This document shows positions 27,112 through 36,024 of a stretch of 64,000 nt of DNA, piece after piece. The translations under genes and the position numbers were made by a program. Under the pieces are notes generated by a model. It saw only the letters and a program-made list of their open reading frames with translations. It made no database searches and was not told the origin of the DNA. The DNA is from Hyphomicrobiales bacterium (lineage in GTDB: Bacteria > Pseudomonadota > Alphaproteobacteria > Rhizobiales > Rhizobiaceae). Each line of letters opens with the position of its first letter. Position 1 is the first letter of the stretch. The stretch is taken from contig UCIA01000002.1 of assembly GCA_900472295.1 (NCBI GenBank), positions 1,022,292-1,086,291 of the forward strand, written 5' to 3'.

Positions 27112-28395
27112 TCAGACGCCGGCCAGCGCCTGCGTCAGGTCGGCGATCAGATCGTCGGGATGCTCGACACCAATCGACAGCCTGACCGTGGTCTCCAGCA
27201 CGCCAATGCGCTGGCGCACCTCGAAGGGAATGCCGGAATGGGTCATCGCCGCCGGATGGCTGGCGAGCGACTCCGTGCCGCCAAGGCTCACCGCCAGCTT
27301 GAAGATCTGCAGTCCGTTGAGAAAGGCGAAAGCCGCCTTCTCGCCGCCTTTAATGTCGAAGGAAAAGGTCGAGCCGGCGCCAGTGCTTTGCCTCAAATAG
27401 GCGCTGCCCGCAGCCGTATCCTCGCCGAGGAACGGCAGGTAGTGCACCTTCTCGACCTTGGCGTGATCCCTAAGGAATTCGGCGATGAGACGCGCATTGT
27501 CGTTGGCCCGCTCCATGCGGATCGACAGCGTCTCCAGCGAACGGCCGAGCATCCAGCAGGAATGCGGGTCGAGCTGCGTGCCGATGGCGCCGCGCAGCGC
27601 CTTGATCGGCTTGGTCACCGCCTTGCTGCCCATGGCCGCACCGGCGATCAGGTCGGAATGGCCGCCGACATACTTGGTCAGCGAATAGACCGAGACATCG
27701 GCGCCATGCTCGATCGGCCGCTGGAACACCGGGCCGAGCAGCGTGTTGTCGCAGACGACGATAGGCGTCGATCCTTGGCTAGCGCCGATCTCGTCGGCAA
27801 TCTTACGGATCAGCGCGATATCGACCAGGCTGTTGGTCGGGTTCGACGGCGTCTCGATCAGGATGACCGAAACGCGCCCCTTCGCCACGGCGGCGTCCGC
27901 AGCCGAGCGCACCGCCTTTTCGTCGACGCCATCGGCAAAACCGACCGCACCAATGCCGAAACCGGACAGGGTGCGCGTCAACAGCGTCTCGGTGCCGCCA
28001 TAGAGCGGCTGCGAATGCAGGATGACGTCGCCGGGGCGGGCATAGGCGAGCAAGGTCGTGGCAATCGCCGACATGCCGGACGAGAACAGGATGCAGGCGT
28101 CGGTCTCCTCATAGACCGCCAGCCGGTCCTCGACGATCTCTGAGTTGGGATGATTGAAGCGCGAATAGACCAGGCCGGACGCCGTGCCGCTCGGCGGCTC
28201 CTTGCGGCCAGAGGTGTAGTCGAAGAAATCGCGGCCTTCTTCGGCCGACTTGAACACAAAGGTCGAGGTCAGGAACACCGGCGGCTTGACGGCGCCTTCC
28301 GACAGTTGCGGATCGAAGCCATAGCTCAGCATCAGCGTCTCGGGATGGAGCTTGTGGTTGCCGATATGGGTTTTCGACGGGCGCGGCGCGGTCAT
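27112..28395 (-). CDS. Cystathionine gamma-synthase/methionine gamma-lyase family PLP enzyme
   Basis: 427 residues from ATG 28395 with AGGAAAA upstream. The Cys/Met metabolism PLP signature is present: [31 protein letters not shown], the aspartate in [15 protein letters not shown], and the PLP lysine in [14 protein letters not shown]. Members are cystathionine gamma-synthase, O-succinylhomoserine sulfhydrylase and methionine gamma-lyase. The gene is divergent from an Lrp/AsnC regulator, the usual layout for amino acid catabolism, so a lyase such as methionine gamma-lyase is a reasonable guess. Specificity residues were not assigned. Confidence 0.85.
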   Translation of the reverse strand: MTAPRPSKTHIGNHKLHPETLMLSYGFDPQLSEGAVKPPVFLTSTFVFKSAEEGRDFFDYTSGRKEPPSGTASGLVYSRFNHPNSEIVEDRLAVYEETDACILFSSGMSAIATTLLAYARPGDVILHSQPLYGGTETLLTRTLSGFGIGAVGFADGVDEKAVRSAADAAVAKGRVSVILIETPSNPTNSLVDIALIRKIADEIGASQGSTPIVVCDNTLLGPVFQRPIEHGADVSVYSLTKYVGGHSDLIAGAAMGSKAVTKPIKALRGAIGTQLDPHSCWMLGRSLETLSIRMERANDNARLIAEFLRDHAKVEKVHYLPFLGEDTAAGSAYLRQSTGAGSTFSFDIKGGEKAAFAFLNGLQIFKLAVSLGGTESLASHPAAMTHSGIPFEVRQRIGVLETTVRLSIGVEHPDDLIADLTQALAGV

Positions 28396-28517
28396 GGCTT
28401 TTCCTGCATTTGGAGGAGTCTCGCGTGGCAATTTATGCGATCCCAACCCGCCAGTCCTTGCTATTTTCGGCCTCGCATGGCTGCATCCCGGCAACAAACT
28501 GCCGGGAGCTAGCAAAA

Positions 28518-28976
28518 GTGCAGCAGAAGATAGCCGACGATTTCGACCTCAAAATCCTGCGCGAACTGCAGGCCGACGCCCGCATCACCAACAACGAGCT
28601 TGCCGAGCGCATCGGCCTGTCGCCGTCGCCTTGCCTGCGGCGGGTGCGGCGGCTGGAAGAGAGCGGCGTCATCAGAGGCTACACCACGCTGGTCGACCCG
28701 GCCGCCTTCGGCTGGACCATGGTCGCCATCGCCACCATCCGTCTCAGCCGCCAGAACGAGGACGAAATTGTGATGTTCGAGGACGCCATCCGCGGCTGGG
28801 AAGAGGTGCTGGAATGCCACCTCGTCACCGGTTCGCGCGACTATGTGCTGAAGGTGGCGACCGGCAACCTCGAACAGTACGAGCGCTTCATCAAGGAAAA
28901 GATCGCGCGGCTGAAATGCGTCGCCTCGATCGAGACCAGCTTCGTCATGAACACCATAAAGGAACGGCGCCTCTGA
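28518..28976 (+). CDS. Lrp/AsnC-family transcriptional regulator
   Basis: I chose GTG 28518 (GGGAG nine bases upstream), giving 152 residues, the normal Lrp length; a start at 28410 adds 36 residues unlike the family. The winged helix includes [41 protein letters not shown], then the RAM domain with [13 protein letters not shown] perfect inverted repeat CCCGGCA-6-TGCCGGG (28487-28506) lies just before the start and could be an operator or hairpin. It probably controls the divergent PLP enzyme in response to an amino acid. Confidence 0.87.
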   Translation: MQQKIADDFDLKILRELQADARITNNELAERIGLSPSPCLRRVRRLEESGVIRGYTTLVDPAAFGWTMVAIATIRLSRQNEDEIVMFEDAIRGWEEVLECHLVTGSRDYVLKVATGNLEQYERFIKEKIARLKCVASIETSFVMNTIKERRL

Positions 28977-28995
28977 CATTTTGCCAGAGGCGCCG
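28965..28995. terminator. Terminator overlapping the end of the Lrp gene
   Basis: CGGCGCCTCTG (28965-28975) pairs perfectly with CAGAGGCGCCG (28985-28995). It includes the Lrp stop region, is followed by CGTTT on the plus strand, and lies 30 bases beyond the stop of the convergent binding-protein gene, so it may serve both. Confidence 0.7.
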
Positions 28996-29025
28996 CGTTT
29001 GGAGCAGAATGTTACCTGACCAGGC

Positions 29026-29997
29026 TTATTTGATCGCCTTGTCGGTGATCGCCGTGGTGTAGGCGCCGGTCGGCGCCTTGGTGATGATCTTCTGGTCGAG
29101 CAGCGCCTTGGCGGTACGCTCGTAGGTCGCCGGATCGAGCTTGCCGTCGGCATTGTCGATCAGCTTGGCAACCTCGCTCATCATCCGCTTCTGGTGGTTT
29201 TCGTCCTGGCCGCCACCATCCATGACGATGCCTGCGGCTTCGTCATTGTTGTCGATGGCGTATTTCCAACCCTTCATCGAGGCGCGCACGAAACGCACCA
29301 TCTTGTCCTCAAAAGCCGGGTCCTTGAGCTTGTCTTCCGAGGCATAGAGCCCGTCTTCGAGCAGGTCGTTGCCCATCGCCGAGTAGTTGAACACGGTCAG
29401 CTGATCCGGCTTGTAGCCGGCGTCGATCAACTGCCAGTACTCGTTGTAGGTCATGACCGAAATGCAGTCCGCCTGCTTCTGGATCAGCGGCTGCACGTCG
29501 AAGCTCTGCTTGAGAACCGTAACGCCGTCCGGCCCGCCTTCGGTCTTGAGGCCGAGCTTGTTCATCCAGGCGTAGAACGGGTATTCATTGCCGAAGAACC
29601 AGACGCCCAGCGTATGACCCTTGAAATCGGCTTCGGTCTTGATCGGGCCGTCCTTCGGGCAGACCAGCTCCATGCCGGCCTTCTTGAACGGCTGGGCGAT
29701 GTTGACCAGCGGCACGCCCTTTTCGCGTGCGGCCAATGCGCCGCCCATCCAGTCGACGATGACGTCGGCGCCGCCGCCGGCAATCACCTGCTCGGGCGCA
29801 ATATCGGGACCGCCCGGCTTGATATCGACGTCGAGACCTTCGGCTTCATAAAAACCCTTGGCTTTGGCGACGTAGTAGCCGGCAAACTGCGCCTGCGTGA
29901 CCCATTTCAACTGCAACGTCACCTTGTCGGCGGCCATTGCCTGGAAGGTGGCCAGCGACATCGCACCGGCCAGAACTGGAATAATCAGTTTTTTCAT
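29026..29997 (-). CDS. ABC importer substrate-binding protein, NMT1/ThiY type (candidate pyrimidine binder)
   Basis: 323 residues with signal peptide (MKKLIIPVLAGAMSLATFQAMA). The NMT1/THI5-like pattern is clear: LQLKWVTQAQFAGYYVAKAKGFYEAEGLDVDI, then GADVIVDWMGGALAAREKG. This family binds hydroxymethylpyrimidine, riboflavin, taurine or nitrogenous compounds. It is the last gene of an ABC operon (ATPase, two permeases, binding protein) immediately next to pyrimidine catabolic genes, so import of uracil, thymine or a related ring compound is inferred from context only. Confidence 0.82.
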   Translation of the reverse strand: MKKLIIPVLAGAMSLATFQAMAADKVTLQLKWVTQAQFAGYYVAKAKGFYEAEGLDVDIKPGGPDIAPEQVIAGGGADVIVDWMGGALAAREKGVPLVNIAQPFKKAGMELVCPKDGPIKTEADFKGHTLGVWFFGNEYPFYAWMNKLGLKTEGGPDGVTVLKQSFDVQPLIQKQADCISVMTYNEYWQLIDAGYKPDQLTVFNYSAMGNDLLEDGLYASEDKLKDPAFEDKMVRFVRASMKGWKYAIDNNDEAAGIVMDGGGQDENHQKRMMSEVAKLIDNADGKLDPATYERTAKALLDQKIITKAPTGAYTTAITDKAIK

Positions 29998-30035
29998 ATT
30001 TTTACCCTCTGAAGTTAACCCTTAAGCCCACCGCC

Positions 30036-31190
30036 CTATCCACCACGGACAGAGGGATGCCAAAACGTGACGGCTCTCTCGATAAGAGCGACCACGCCAT
30101 AAAAGACCGAACCCGCAAGGGCTGCAACTGCGATTTCGGCCCAGACCATATCGATGTTCATCCGCCCGACCTCGGTCGAGATACGAAAGCCCATGCCGAC
30201 CACGGGCGTCCCGAAGAACTCGGCGACGATGGCGCCGATCATCGCCAGCGTCGAGTTGATCTTCAGCGCGTTGAAGATGAAGGGTGCTGCCGCCGGCAGC
30301 CTGAGCTTCAAGAGCGTCGGCCAGTAGCCTGATGCGTAGGTGCGCATCAGATCGCGCTCCATATGGCCGGAGGCGGCAAGCCCGGCAACCGTGTTCACCA
30401 GCATCGGGAAGAAGGTCATGATGATGACGACAGCTGCCTTGGACGGCCAGTCGAAGCCGAACCACATCACCATGATCGGGGCGACGCCGATGATCGGTAG
30501 CGCCGAGACCATATTGCCGATCGGCAACAGCCCGCGGCGCAGGAACGGCACGCGGTCGGCGGCAATCGCCACCAGGAAGCCGGCTCCGCTGCCGACGACA
30601 TAGCCGAAGATCACCGCCTTGAAGATGGTCTGCCGCACGTCTGCGCCGAGCACCGGCAGCGAACTGGCGATGCGCGCGCCGATGGCGCTCGGCGGCGGCA
30701 AAAGGATGAAGGGCACGCCGGCGCCGCGCGTCACCGCTTCCCAGATGATCAGGATCCAGGCGCCGAAGATCGCCGGGATGATCAGACGCAGCGCCATGCG
30801 AGCGCCGCTTGCCATCGGCCGAAGCCCTGACAGCACGGCCACGCAGCGCCAGGCCAGCAGCCAGGCAGCGGCAAGCAATAGGAAATACGGCGCCAATGCC
30901 GTGCCTTCGAAACCTGTAATGCCCGAGATCAGCATCCAGGCGACGAGATGCGCGCCAATGAACAGCACCACAGCCTCGGCAAGCGCCGAAATCCTGGTCA
31001 TCGAGATCAGCCCTGCCAGAATGGCCAGGCCGATCATCGGGGTCTTTAGCCCGAAATAGGGATAGTCGTAGCTTGCCGTCGGGTCTGCGAGGGCAGCCGC
31101 CTCCGGCGTGGACATCGCGCCGAGCCCGGCAGCGATCAGGCACAGCACAATGGCGAGCAACGCTTGCCAGGAGGGTTTCAGCCAGTTCAT
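30036..31190 (-). CDS. ABC importer permease, BPD_transp_1 family (long form)
   Basis: 384 residues. The first 160 or so residues add about four hydrophobic spans before the conserved permease core (about 180-375), which has the cytoplasmic loop ending EFFGTPVVGMGFRIS. The coupling segment includes GHMERDLMRTYASGYWPTLLKLRLPAA, the EAA-like loop. It overlaps the other permease by four bases (ATGA) and ends 38 bases before the binding protein. The extra N-terminal part is unusual compared with SsuC/TauC-type permeases of about 260-290 residues. Confidence 0.85.
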   Translation of the reverse strand: MNWLKPSWQALLAIVLCLIAAGLGAMSTPEAAALADPTASYDYPYFGLKTPMIGLAILAGLISMTRISALAEAVVLFIGAHLVAWMLISGITGFEGTALAPYFLLLAAAWLLAWRCVAVLSGLRPMASGARMALRLIIPAIFGAWILIIWEAVTRGAGVPFILLPPPSAIGARIASSLPVLGADVRQTIFKAVIFGYVVGSGAGFLVAIAADRVPFLRRGLLPIGNMVSALPIIGVAPIMVMWFGFDWPSKAAVVIIMTFFPMLVNTVAGLAASGHMERDLMRTYASGYWPTLLKLRLPAAAPFIFNALKINSTLAMIGAIVAEFFGTPVVGMGFRISTEVGRMNIDMVWAEIAVAALAGSVFYGVVALIERAVTFWHPSVRGG

Positions 31191-32065
31191 GCCGGCCTCC
31201 CGCCCATGGCGCGGTCGACGAGGCGCCCGGCTATGCCGACCACCATCACCAGAAGTGCCGCCACCACCGAGCCTGCAACCAGTGCGGACCAGATGTCGAT
31301 GGACTGGCTATAATAGGCGCCTGCGAGCAGTTTGGCGCCGATGCCGGCGACCGCACCGGTCGGCAGTTCGCCGACAATGGCGCCGACCAGGCTTGCCGCC
31401 ACCGCCACCTTCATCGAGGTGAACAGGAACGGCACCGAGGCCGGCACGCGGAGTTTCCAGAAGGTCTGCGAGACGCTGGCATTGTAGGTGTGCATCAGGT
31501 CGAGATGCATGAGCTCGGGCGAGCGCAGGCCCTTTACCATGCCAACCGTCACCGGGAAGAACGACAGGTAGGTCGAGATCATCGCCTTCGGGATCAGCCC
31601 GCTGATGCCGATTGCCCCCAGCACGACGATGATCATCGGCGCCACCGCCAGGATGGGAATGGTCTGCGACGCGATGATCCACGGCATCAGGCTGCGGTCG
31701 AGCGTCGCCACATGGACGATGCCGACGGCAATGATGATGCCGAGCGCCGTGCCGAAGGCAAAGCCGAGCAGCGTCGACGAGAGCGTCACCCAGGCATTGT
31801 AGACGAGGCTGCGGTTGGAGGTGATGGGCCGCAGGAACGTGTTCTCGAAGAAATTCACCGCCACCTGATGCGGCGCCGGCAATGTCGGCTTCGGCTGCGA
31901 CAGCGTCTTGCCGATCAGTTCGCTGAAGGTGGAGGTCTCGTTGGCACGGCGGTCGAGGTCACGCTGGAACGGCGCGTTGAGGATGACGGCGAAGATGTAC
32001 CAGAGGACCACCACGCCCAGGAGGATCGAGGTTACGGGGATGAGTTTGTCGCGGAAGGTGTCCAT
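31187..32065 (-). CDS. ABC importer permease, BPD_transp_1 family
   Basis: 292 residues of SsuC/TauC type with six predicted spans. The EAA-like loop is MHLDLMHTYNASVSQTFWKLRVPASVPF, and GELPTGAVAGIGAKL follows. Residues 28-75 form a predicted periplasmic stretch. It is coupled to the second permease, giving a heterodimeric channel. Its start is separated from the ATPase gene by 330 bases filled with a palindromic repeat, so either it has its own promoter there or the transcript reads through the hairpin. Confidence 0.87.
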   Translation of the reverse strand: MDTFRDKLIPVTSILLGVVVLWYIFAVILNAPFQRDLDRRANETSTFSELIGKTLSQPKPTLPAPHQVAVNFFENTFLRPITSNRSLVYNAWVTLSSTLLGFAFGTALGIIIAVGIVHVATLDRSLMPWIIASQTIPILAVAPMIIVVLGAIGISGLIPKAMISTYLSFFPVTVGMVKGLRSPELMHLDLMHTYNASVSQTFWKLRVPASVPFLFTSMKVAVAASLVGAIVGELPTGAVAGIGAKLLAGAYYSQSIDIWSALVAGSVVAALLVMVVGIAGRLVDRAMGGRPA

Positions 32066-32116
32066 TTACGGGCGCCCCCCCGCTCTCTCCAACGGGAGCA
32101 AGCGGCGACATTCGCG

Positions 32117-32359
32117 CTTCGTCATCCTAGGGCGAAGCAAGGAGCGAAGCGACGCGGCGCAGACCCTAGGATCCATGCCGTTACCTTTCCGATCCGCAGC
32201 GGTGCGGAATATGGCTCCCTGCCTAACAACACCATCAGCCGCAGTGGCTTGTCTTGCGGTCATTCTGAACCGTTTGCGCTCTTCGATTAACGTCACGGCA
32301 TGGATCCTAGGGTCTGCGCCGCGTCGCTTCGCTCCTTGCTTCGCCCTAGGATGACGAAG
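32117..32359. repeat. Large palindromic repeat, CTTCGTCATCC family, copy 1 (65-bp perfect arms)
   Basis: Left arm 32117-32181 and right arm 32295-32359 are perfect reverse complements over 65 bases, starting cttcgtcatcctaggg and ending ggatccatgccgt. The 113-base centre has no gene. The element fills most of the 330-base space (32066-32395) between the ATPase and permease genes of one operon. A diverged copy is at 40187-40372. Open frames across it are by-products of the repeat. Confidence 0.9.
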
Positions 32360-32395
32360 GCGTGGCGGCGACGTCCGCACTCATTGGCTACCCCC

Positions 32396-33187
32396 TCAAT
32401 CATCATAGCTGTGCCCTGCCCTCAAGCCATCCCGCACGCGGGCCGCGATGGCCAGAAACTCCGGCGTCTCTCTGATATCCAGCGGCCGCTCCTTCGGCAG
32501 CGTCGATTCGATGATGTCGGTGACCCGGCCGGGGCGCGGCGACATGACGACGATGCGCGTCGACAGATACACCGCCTCAGGGATGGAGTGGGTGACGAAG
32601 CAGATCGTCTTGTTGGTGCGCTCCCACAATTCCAGAAGCTGTTCGTTGAGATGGTCGCGCACGATCTCGTCCAGCGCCCCGAACGGCTCATCCATCAAAA
32701 GCAGATCGGCGTCGAAGGCGAGCGCACGCGCGATCGAGGCGCGCTGCTGCATGCCGCCTGAGAGCTGCCAAGGGTATTTCTTCTCGAAGCCGGAGAGGTT
32801 GACGAGCTCCATCGTGCGCTTGATGCGTTCGGCCTGCTCGGCCCGGGACAGGCCGATAATCTCCAGCGGCAGCGCGACATTGCGCTCGATCGTGCGCCAC
32901 GGGAAAAGCGCGGCGGCCTGGAAGACATAGCCATAGGCGCGTTTTTCGCGCGCCTGTTCCGGCGTCATGCCATTGATGGAGATGGTGCCCGAAGTCGGCT
33001 TCTCCAGATCGGCAATGACGCGCAGCAAGGTGGTCTTGCCGCAGCCGGACGGGCCGATGAAGGAGACGAACTCGCCCTTGCCGATGGTCAGGTCGACATT
33101 GGAGAGCGCCTCTACCGGACCGTCATTGGTCTGAAAGGTAAGGCCAAGTTTGCTTGCCGAAACGACGGCTGGCGATTGTCCCGTCAT
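32396..33187 (-). CDS. ABC importer ATPase, NitT/TauT (SsuB-like) type
   Basis: 263 residues. Walker A is GPSGCGKTT, the Q-loop includes GYVFQAAALFPW, the signature is LSGGMQQRASIARA, Walker B is LLMDEPFGALDE and the H-loop is FVTHSIPEA. It energises the two permeases downstream on the same strand. The order ATPase-permease-permease-binding protein fits a complete importer. The gene is divergent from a cupin gene; no RutR-like site was found in the 110 bases between them. Confidence 0.92.
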   Translation of the reverse strand: MTGQSPAVVSASKLGLTFQTNDGPVEALSNVDLTIGKGEFVSFIGPSGCGKTTLLRVIADLEKPTSGTISINGMTPEQAREKRAYGYVFQAAALFPWRTIERNVALPLEIIGLSRAEQAERIKRTMELVNLSGFEKKYPWQLSGGMQQRASIARALAFDADLLLMDEPFGALDEIVRDHLNEQLLELWERTNKTICFVTHSIPEAVYLSTRIVVMSPRPGRVTDIIESTLPKERPLDIRETPEFLAIAARVRDGLRAGHSYDD

Positions 33188-33297
33188 CGCTTGCTGCCTG
33201 CCTCTCGCAGCCGTCCAGGATGAAATGACGTTGCATTCGCGTTGATGTTGTTTTCCACTCGTCCAATCCCACTCAATCGACGCCCGGAGCCTTGCCG

Positions 33298-33702
33298 ATG
33301 TCGCCCAAACCCACTTGTCACCTTATCCGTCCTGAAAGCACTTATGAAGGCAAGCAGGGACTGACCTACTTTGCCGGCATTGCCACAGAGTCGGTCGGCT
33401 CCTCCGGCATCTGCATGCATGTGCTCACCCTGCCGCCCGGCGCCCGCGCCAAGGCGCATCTGCACGAGAACCACGAGACGGCGATCTACGTGCTCTCCGG
33501 CGAAGTCCACACCTGGTATGGCGACCGGCTCGAGAACCACATCGTCGTCAAGGCCGGCGACCTCTTCTACATTCCCGCCGGCGTGCCGCATCTGCCGGCC
33601 AATCTGAGCAACGCCCCCTCCTCGGCCGTCATCGCCCGCACCGATCCCAACGAACAGGAAAGCGTCGTCCTGCTGCCGGAACTGGATGCGCTGGTCGCCT
33701 GA
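33298..33702 (+). CDS. Single-domain cupin protein
   Basis: 134 residues from ATG 33298. The cupin metal motif is AKAHLHENHETAIYVLSGE with His, His and Glu, and the second motif is GDLFYIPAGVPHLPAN with the last His. Small cupins are enzymes or sensors that bind a divalent metal; substrate unknown. It is divergent from the ABC ATPase and convergent with the four-cysteine protein gene, so its link to the pyrimidine genes is positional only. Confidence 0.82.
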   Translation: MSPKPTCHLIRPESTYEGKQGLTYFAGIATESVGSSGICMHVLTLPPGARAKAHLHENHETAIYVLSGEVHTWYGDRLENHIVVKAGDLFYIPAGVPHLPANLSNAPSSAVIARTDPNEQESVVLLPELDALVA

Positions 33703-33719
33703 CGCTGACTTGACTGCCG

Positions 33720-34103
33720 TCATTTGCACCGCGCAACTTCGCCCATGACATTGCCGTCTTCGTCGGCGATCGTCAGTTTCTTGGCGTTCTTGGCGCTGCG
33801 CTTGATGGTGAATTTGGTCGGCTCCTGTCCGTCTTCGCCTTCCGCCTCGCATGTTGCCGTCACCACCAGCGACCCATCAGCCTGCGCCTGCTTGTCCGTG
33901 AAGGTGCAGGCGCTGGCGGCGGTGATCAACGCCTCGTCGGTCAAAAGCAGCATCCGATCGGCGGCGACTTCCTGGCCGTTGCGGTTGATACAGCCATATT
34001 TGTCGCCATAGGGTTTCGACAGGTCGATGCCATCAGCGAAAGCCTGGCCCGCAGCCAGAACGGCAAGCACCGCTACGAATAGACCAAACCCACGCACACT
34101 CAT
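33720..34103 (-). CDS. Small secreted four-cysteine protein, paralogue A
   Basis: 127 residues from ATG 34103 (GGGGGA just upstream); signal peptide MSVRGFGLFVAVLAVLAAG..., cleavage after AFA. The mature part has four cysteines spaced C-x27-C-x18-C-x40-C, the last two residues from the end (ARCK). The segment TATCEAEGEDG resembles DATCSAEGEAG in the adjacent gene. It starts 16 bases after that gene's stop, so dihydropyrimidinase, B and A form one operon. Probably a disulphide-bonded periplasmic protein; function unknown. Confidence 0.75.
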   Translation of the reverse strand: MSVRGFGLFVAVLAVLAAGQAFADGIDLSKPYGDKYGCINRNGQEVAADRMLLLTDEALITAASACTFTDKQAQADGSLVVTATCEAEGEDGQEPTKFTIKRSAKNAKKLTIADEDGNVMGEVARCK

Positions 34104-34119
34104 TCCCCCGAAACCAACG

Positions 34120-34497
34120 TCACGAACACGGCAGCAACGGCCCCATTTCTTCAAGGCCGGGGATGGTCACGAAGAAACCACCCTCGCCCTTGTTTGTAAC
34201 CACAAGGGTTTCAGCCGTCGTCCCCGCCTCGCCCTCGGCGGAACAGGTCGCATCAACCGATTGAGTGCCCGGCACCCAGGTCAGCTGCTGCGCGAACCTG
34301 CAGCCGCTGCCATAGGTCTCGATGCCTTCGGCGGTCAGCACGATATAGTCATCGCGGCCCTGAAAACCGGCCTTTGCAAAGACACAGCCGGAATCGTTGC
34401 CCCAGGAGCCGACCAGCCTCTCGGCTGCGGTTGCCGGGGCAGCGATGACCATCGCCAAGACCATTGAGGTGAGTGCTGCGGAGTTCCGCAACTTCAA
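34120..34497 (-). CDS. Small secreted four-cysteine protein, paralogue B
   Basis: 125 residues beginning at TTG 34497, which overlaps the TGA of the dihydropyrimidinase gene (TTGA) and yields a complete signal peptide (MKLRNSAALTSMVLAMVIAA, then PATA). The next ATG (34464) would destroy that signal. The mature protein has C-x27-C-x18-C-x38-C, the same spacing as paralogue A, with C2 followed by an aromatic and C3 in DATC. Translational coupling to a cytoplasmic enzyme of pyrimidine breakdown is unusual for an exported protein. Function unknown. Confidence 0.75.
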   Translation of the reverse strand: MKLRNSAALTSMVLAMVIAAPATAAERLVGSWGNDSGCVFAKAGFQGRDDYIVLTAEGIETYGSGCRFAQQLTWVPGTQSVDATCSAEGEAGTTAETLVVTNKGEGGFFVTIPGLEEMGPLLPCS

Positions 34498-35945
34498 ACC
34501 CCTGTCGCCGGAATGCCGGTGCGCTCCACCTTGCGCGGCGCGGAAATTTCCTTCCAGGCCGACAGCGCCCGGTTGACCGCCGCGTTCGGCTCGCGCGCGA
34601 CGAATTCGCCATGGCCGGGCTTGGCCTTGATCTCGGCCTCCTCGATCGAGAGCTCGCCGCGTGAGAAGACGAAGCGCGGCAGGCCAGTCACCTCAAAACC
34701 TTCGAAGACGTTGTAGTCGATGACGGACTGCTGCTTCTTCGAGGTGATCTTCTTCTTACGCTTGGGATCCCAGACAACGATGTCGGCATCGGCCCCTTCA
34801 ACGATAGCGCCCTTCTTCGGGTACATGTTGAGGATCTTGGCGATGTTGGTCGAGGTCACCGCGACGAACTCGTTCATCGTCAGCCGGCCGGTGTTGACGC
34901 CGGCCGTCCAAAGCACCGGCAAGCGGTCTTCAAGCCCGCCGGTGCCGTTCGGAATCTTGGTGAAATCGCCGACGCCGTTGCGCTTCTGCTTGGTGGTGAA
35001 GGCGCAATGGTCGGTCGCCACCACTTGCAGCGAGCCCGCCTGCAGGCCGGCCCACAGCGAATCCTGGTGCAGCTTGTTGCGGAAGGGCGGGCTCATGACA
35101 CGGCGCGCCGCATGGTCCCAGTCCTTGTTGAAATACTCGGTCTCATCCAGCGTCAGATGCTGGATGAGCGGCTCGCCGAACACCCGCATGCCCTTCTGGC
35201 GGGCGCGGCGGATCGCCTCGTGCGCCTGCTCGCAGGAGACATGCACGATATAGAGCGGCACGCCGGCCATGTCGGCGATCATGATGGCACGGTTGGCCGC
35301 CTCGCCTTCCACCTCCGGCGGCCGCGAATAGGCATGTGCCTCCGGCCCGTTGTTGCCGGCGGCGAGCAGCTTCTGCGACAGCGCCGCAACCACGTCGCCA
35401 TTCTCGGCATGCACCAGCGGCAGTGCGCCGAGGTCGGCGCAGCGCTGGAACGACGCATACATCTCGTCGTCGTCGACCATCAGCGCGCCCTTGTAGGCCA
35501 TGAAATGCTTGAACGAGGTGATGCCCTTGTCGACGACCGTCGCCATCTCGTCGAACACCTGCTTGCCCCACCAGGTGATCGCCATGTGGAAGGAATAATC
35601 GCACGACGCCTTCGAGGTCTTGTTGTCCCACATCTGCAAGGCTTCGAGCAGCGATTGCTGCGGCGCCGGCAGGCAGAAATCGACCACCATCGTCGTGCCG
35701 CCGGACAGCGCCGCGCGCGTGCCGGACTCGAAATCATCGGCCGAATAGGTACCCATGAACGGCATTTCGAGATGGGTGTGCGGATCGATGCCGCCAGGCA
35801 TGATGTAGCAGCCGGTGGCGTCGAACTCATGGTCGCCATGCAGGTTCGAGCCGATGGCGACGATCTTGCCGTGCTGCATCAGCAGATCGGCCTTCCAGGT
35901 GCGGTCGGCGGTGACGATGGTGCCGTTCTTGATGACTTTGGTCAT
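34494..35945 (-). CDS. pydB: Dihydropyrimidinase (hydantoinase)
   Basis: 483 residues from ATG 35945 with AAGGGA upstream; the frame to 36038 is not used. Metal motif DPHTHLEMPF (His56, His58), the probable carboxylated lysine in FMAYKG (Lys152), LVHAENGDVV, YIVHVSC and VATDHCAF are all present, as in dihydropyrimidinase/D-hydantoinase. It opens dihydrouracil or dihydrothymine to N-carbamoyl-beta-amino acids in the cytoplasm. The neighbours pydC, the omega-aminotransferase and preTA complete the reductive pathway, which makes dihydropyrimidinase the better name than hydantoinase. Confidence 0.93.
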   Translation of the reverse strand: MTKVIKNGTIVTADRTWKADLLMQHGKIVAIGSNLHGDHEFDATGCYIMPGGIDPHTHLEMPFMGTYSADDFESGTRAALSGGTTMVVDFCLPAPQQSLLEALQMWDNKTSKASCDYSFHMAITWWGKQVFDEMATVVDKGITSFKHFMAYKGALMVDDDEMYASFQRCADLGALPLVHAENGDVVAALSQKLLAAGNNGPEAHAYSRPPEVEGEAANRAIMIADMAGVPLYIVHVSCEQAHEAIRRARQKGMRVFGEPLIQHLTLDETEYFNKDWDHAARRVMSPPFRNKLHQDSLWAGLQAGSLQVVATDHCAFTTKQKRNGVGDFTKIPNGTGGLEDRLPVLWTAGVNTGRLTMNEFVAVTSTNIAKILNMYPKKGAIVEGADADIVVWDPKRKKKITSKKQQSVIDYNVFEGFEVTGLPRFVFSRGELSIEEAEIKAKPGHGEFVAREPNAAVNRALSAWKEISAPRKVERTGIPATGV

Positions 35946-36024
35946 TGTCGTGTTCCCTTGTTTCGGTTGCGCTTCTAGTGAGCGCTTTGCTCGATTCAGA
36001 TCGGTTCGGGATTGAGGCCTGTCG

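Noticed and set aside
31073-32290. Plus-strand open frame of 405 codons across the permease gene and the palindrome
   Set aside because: Composition is Arg/His-rich shadow coding; the minus-strand permease has membrane segments and an EAA loop. The frame end falls in the repeat.
32066-32380. Open frames of about 100 codons inside the palindrome element
   Set aside because: The peptides (PRIHAVT, MDPRVCAASLRSLL) are simple translations of the repeat arms in both directions and would occur with every copy.
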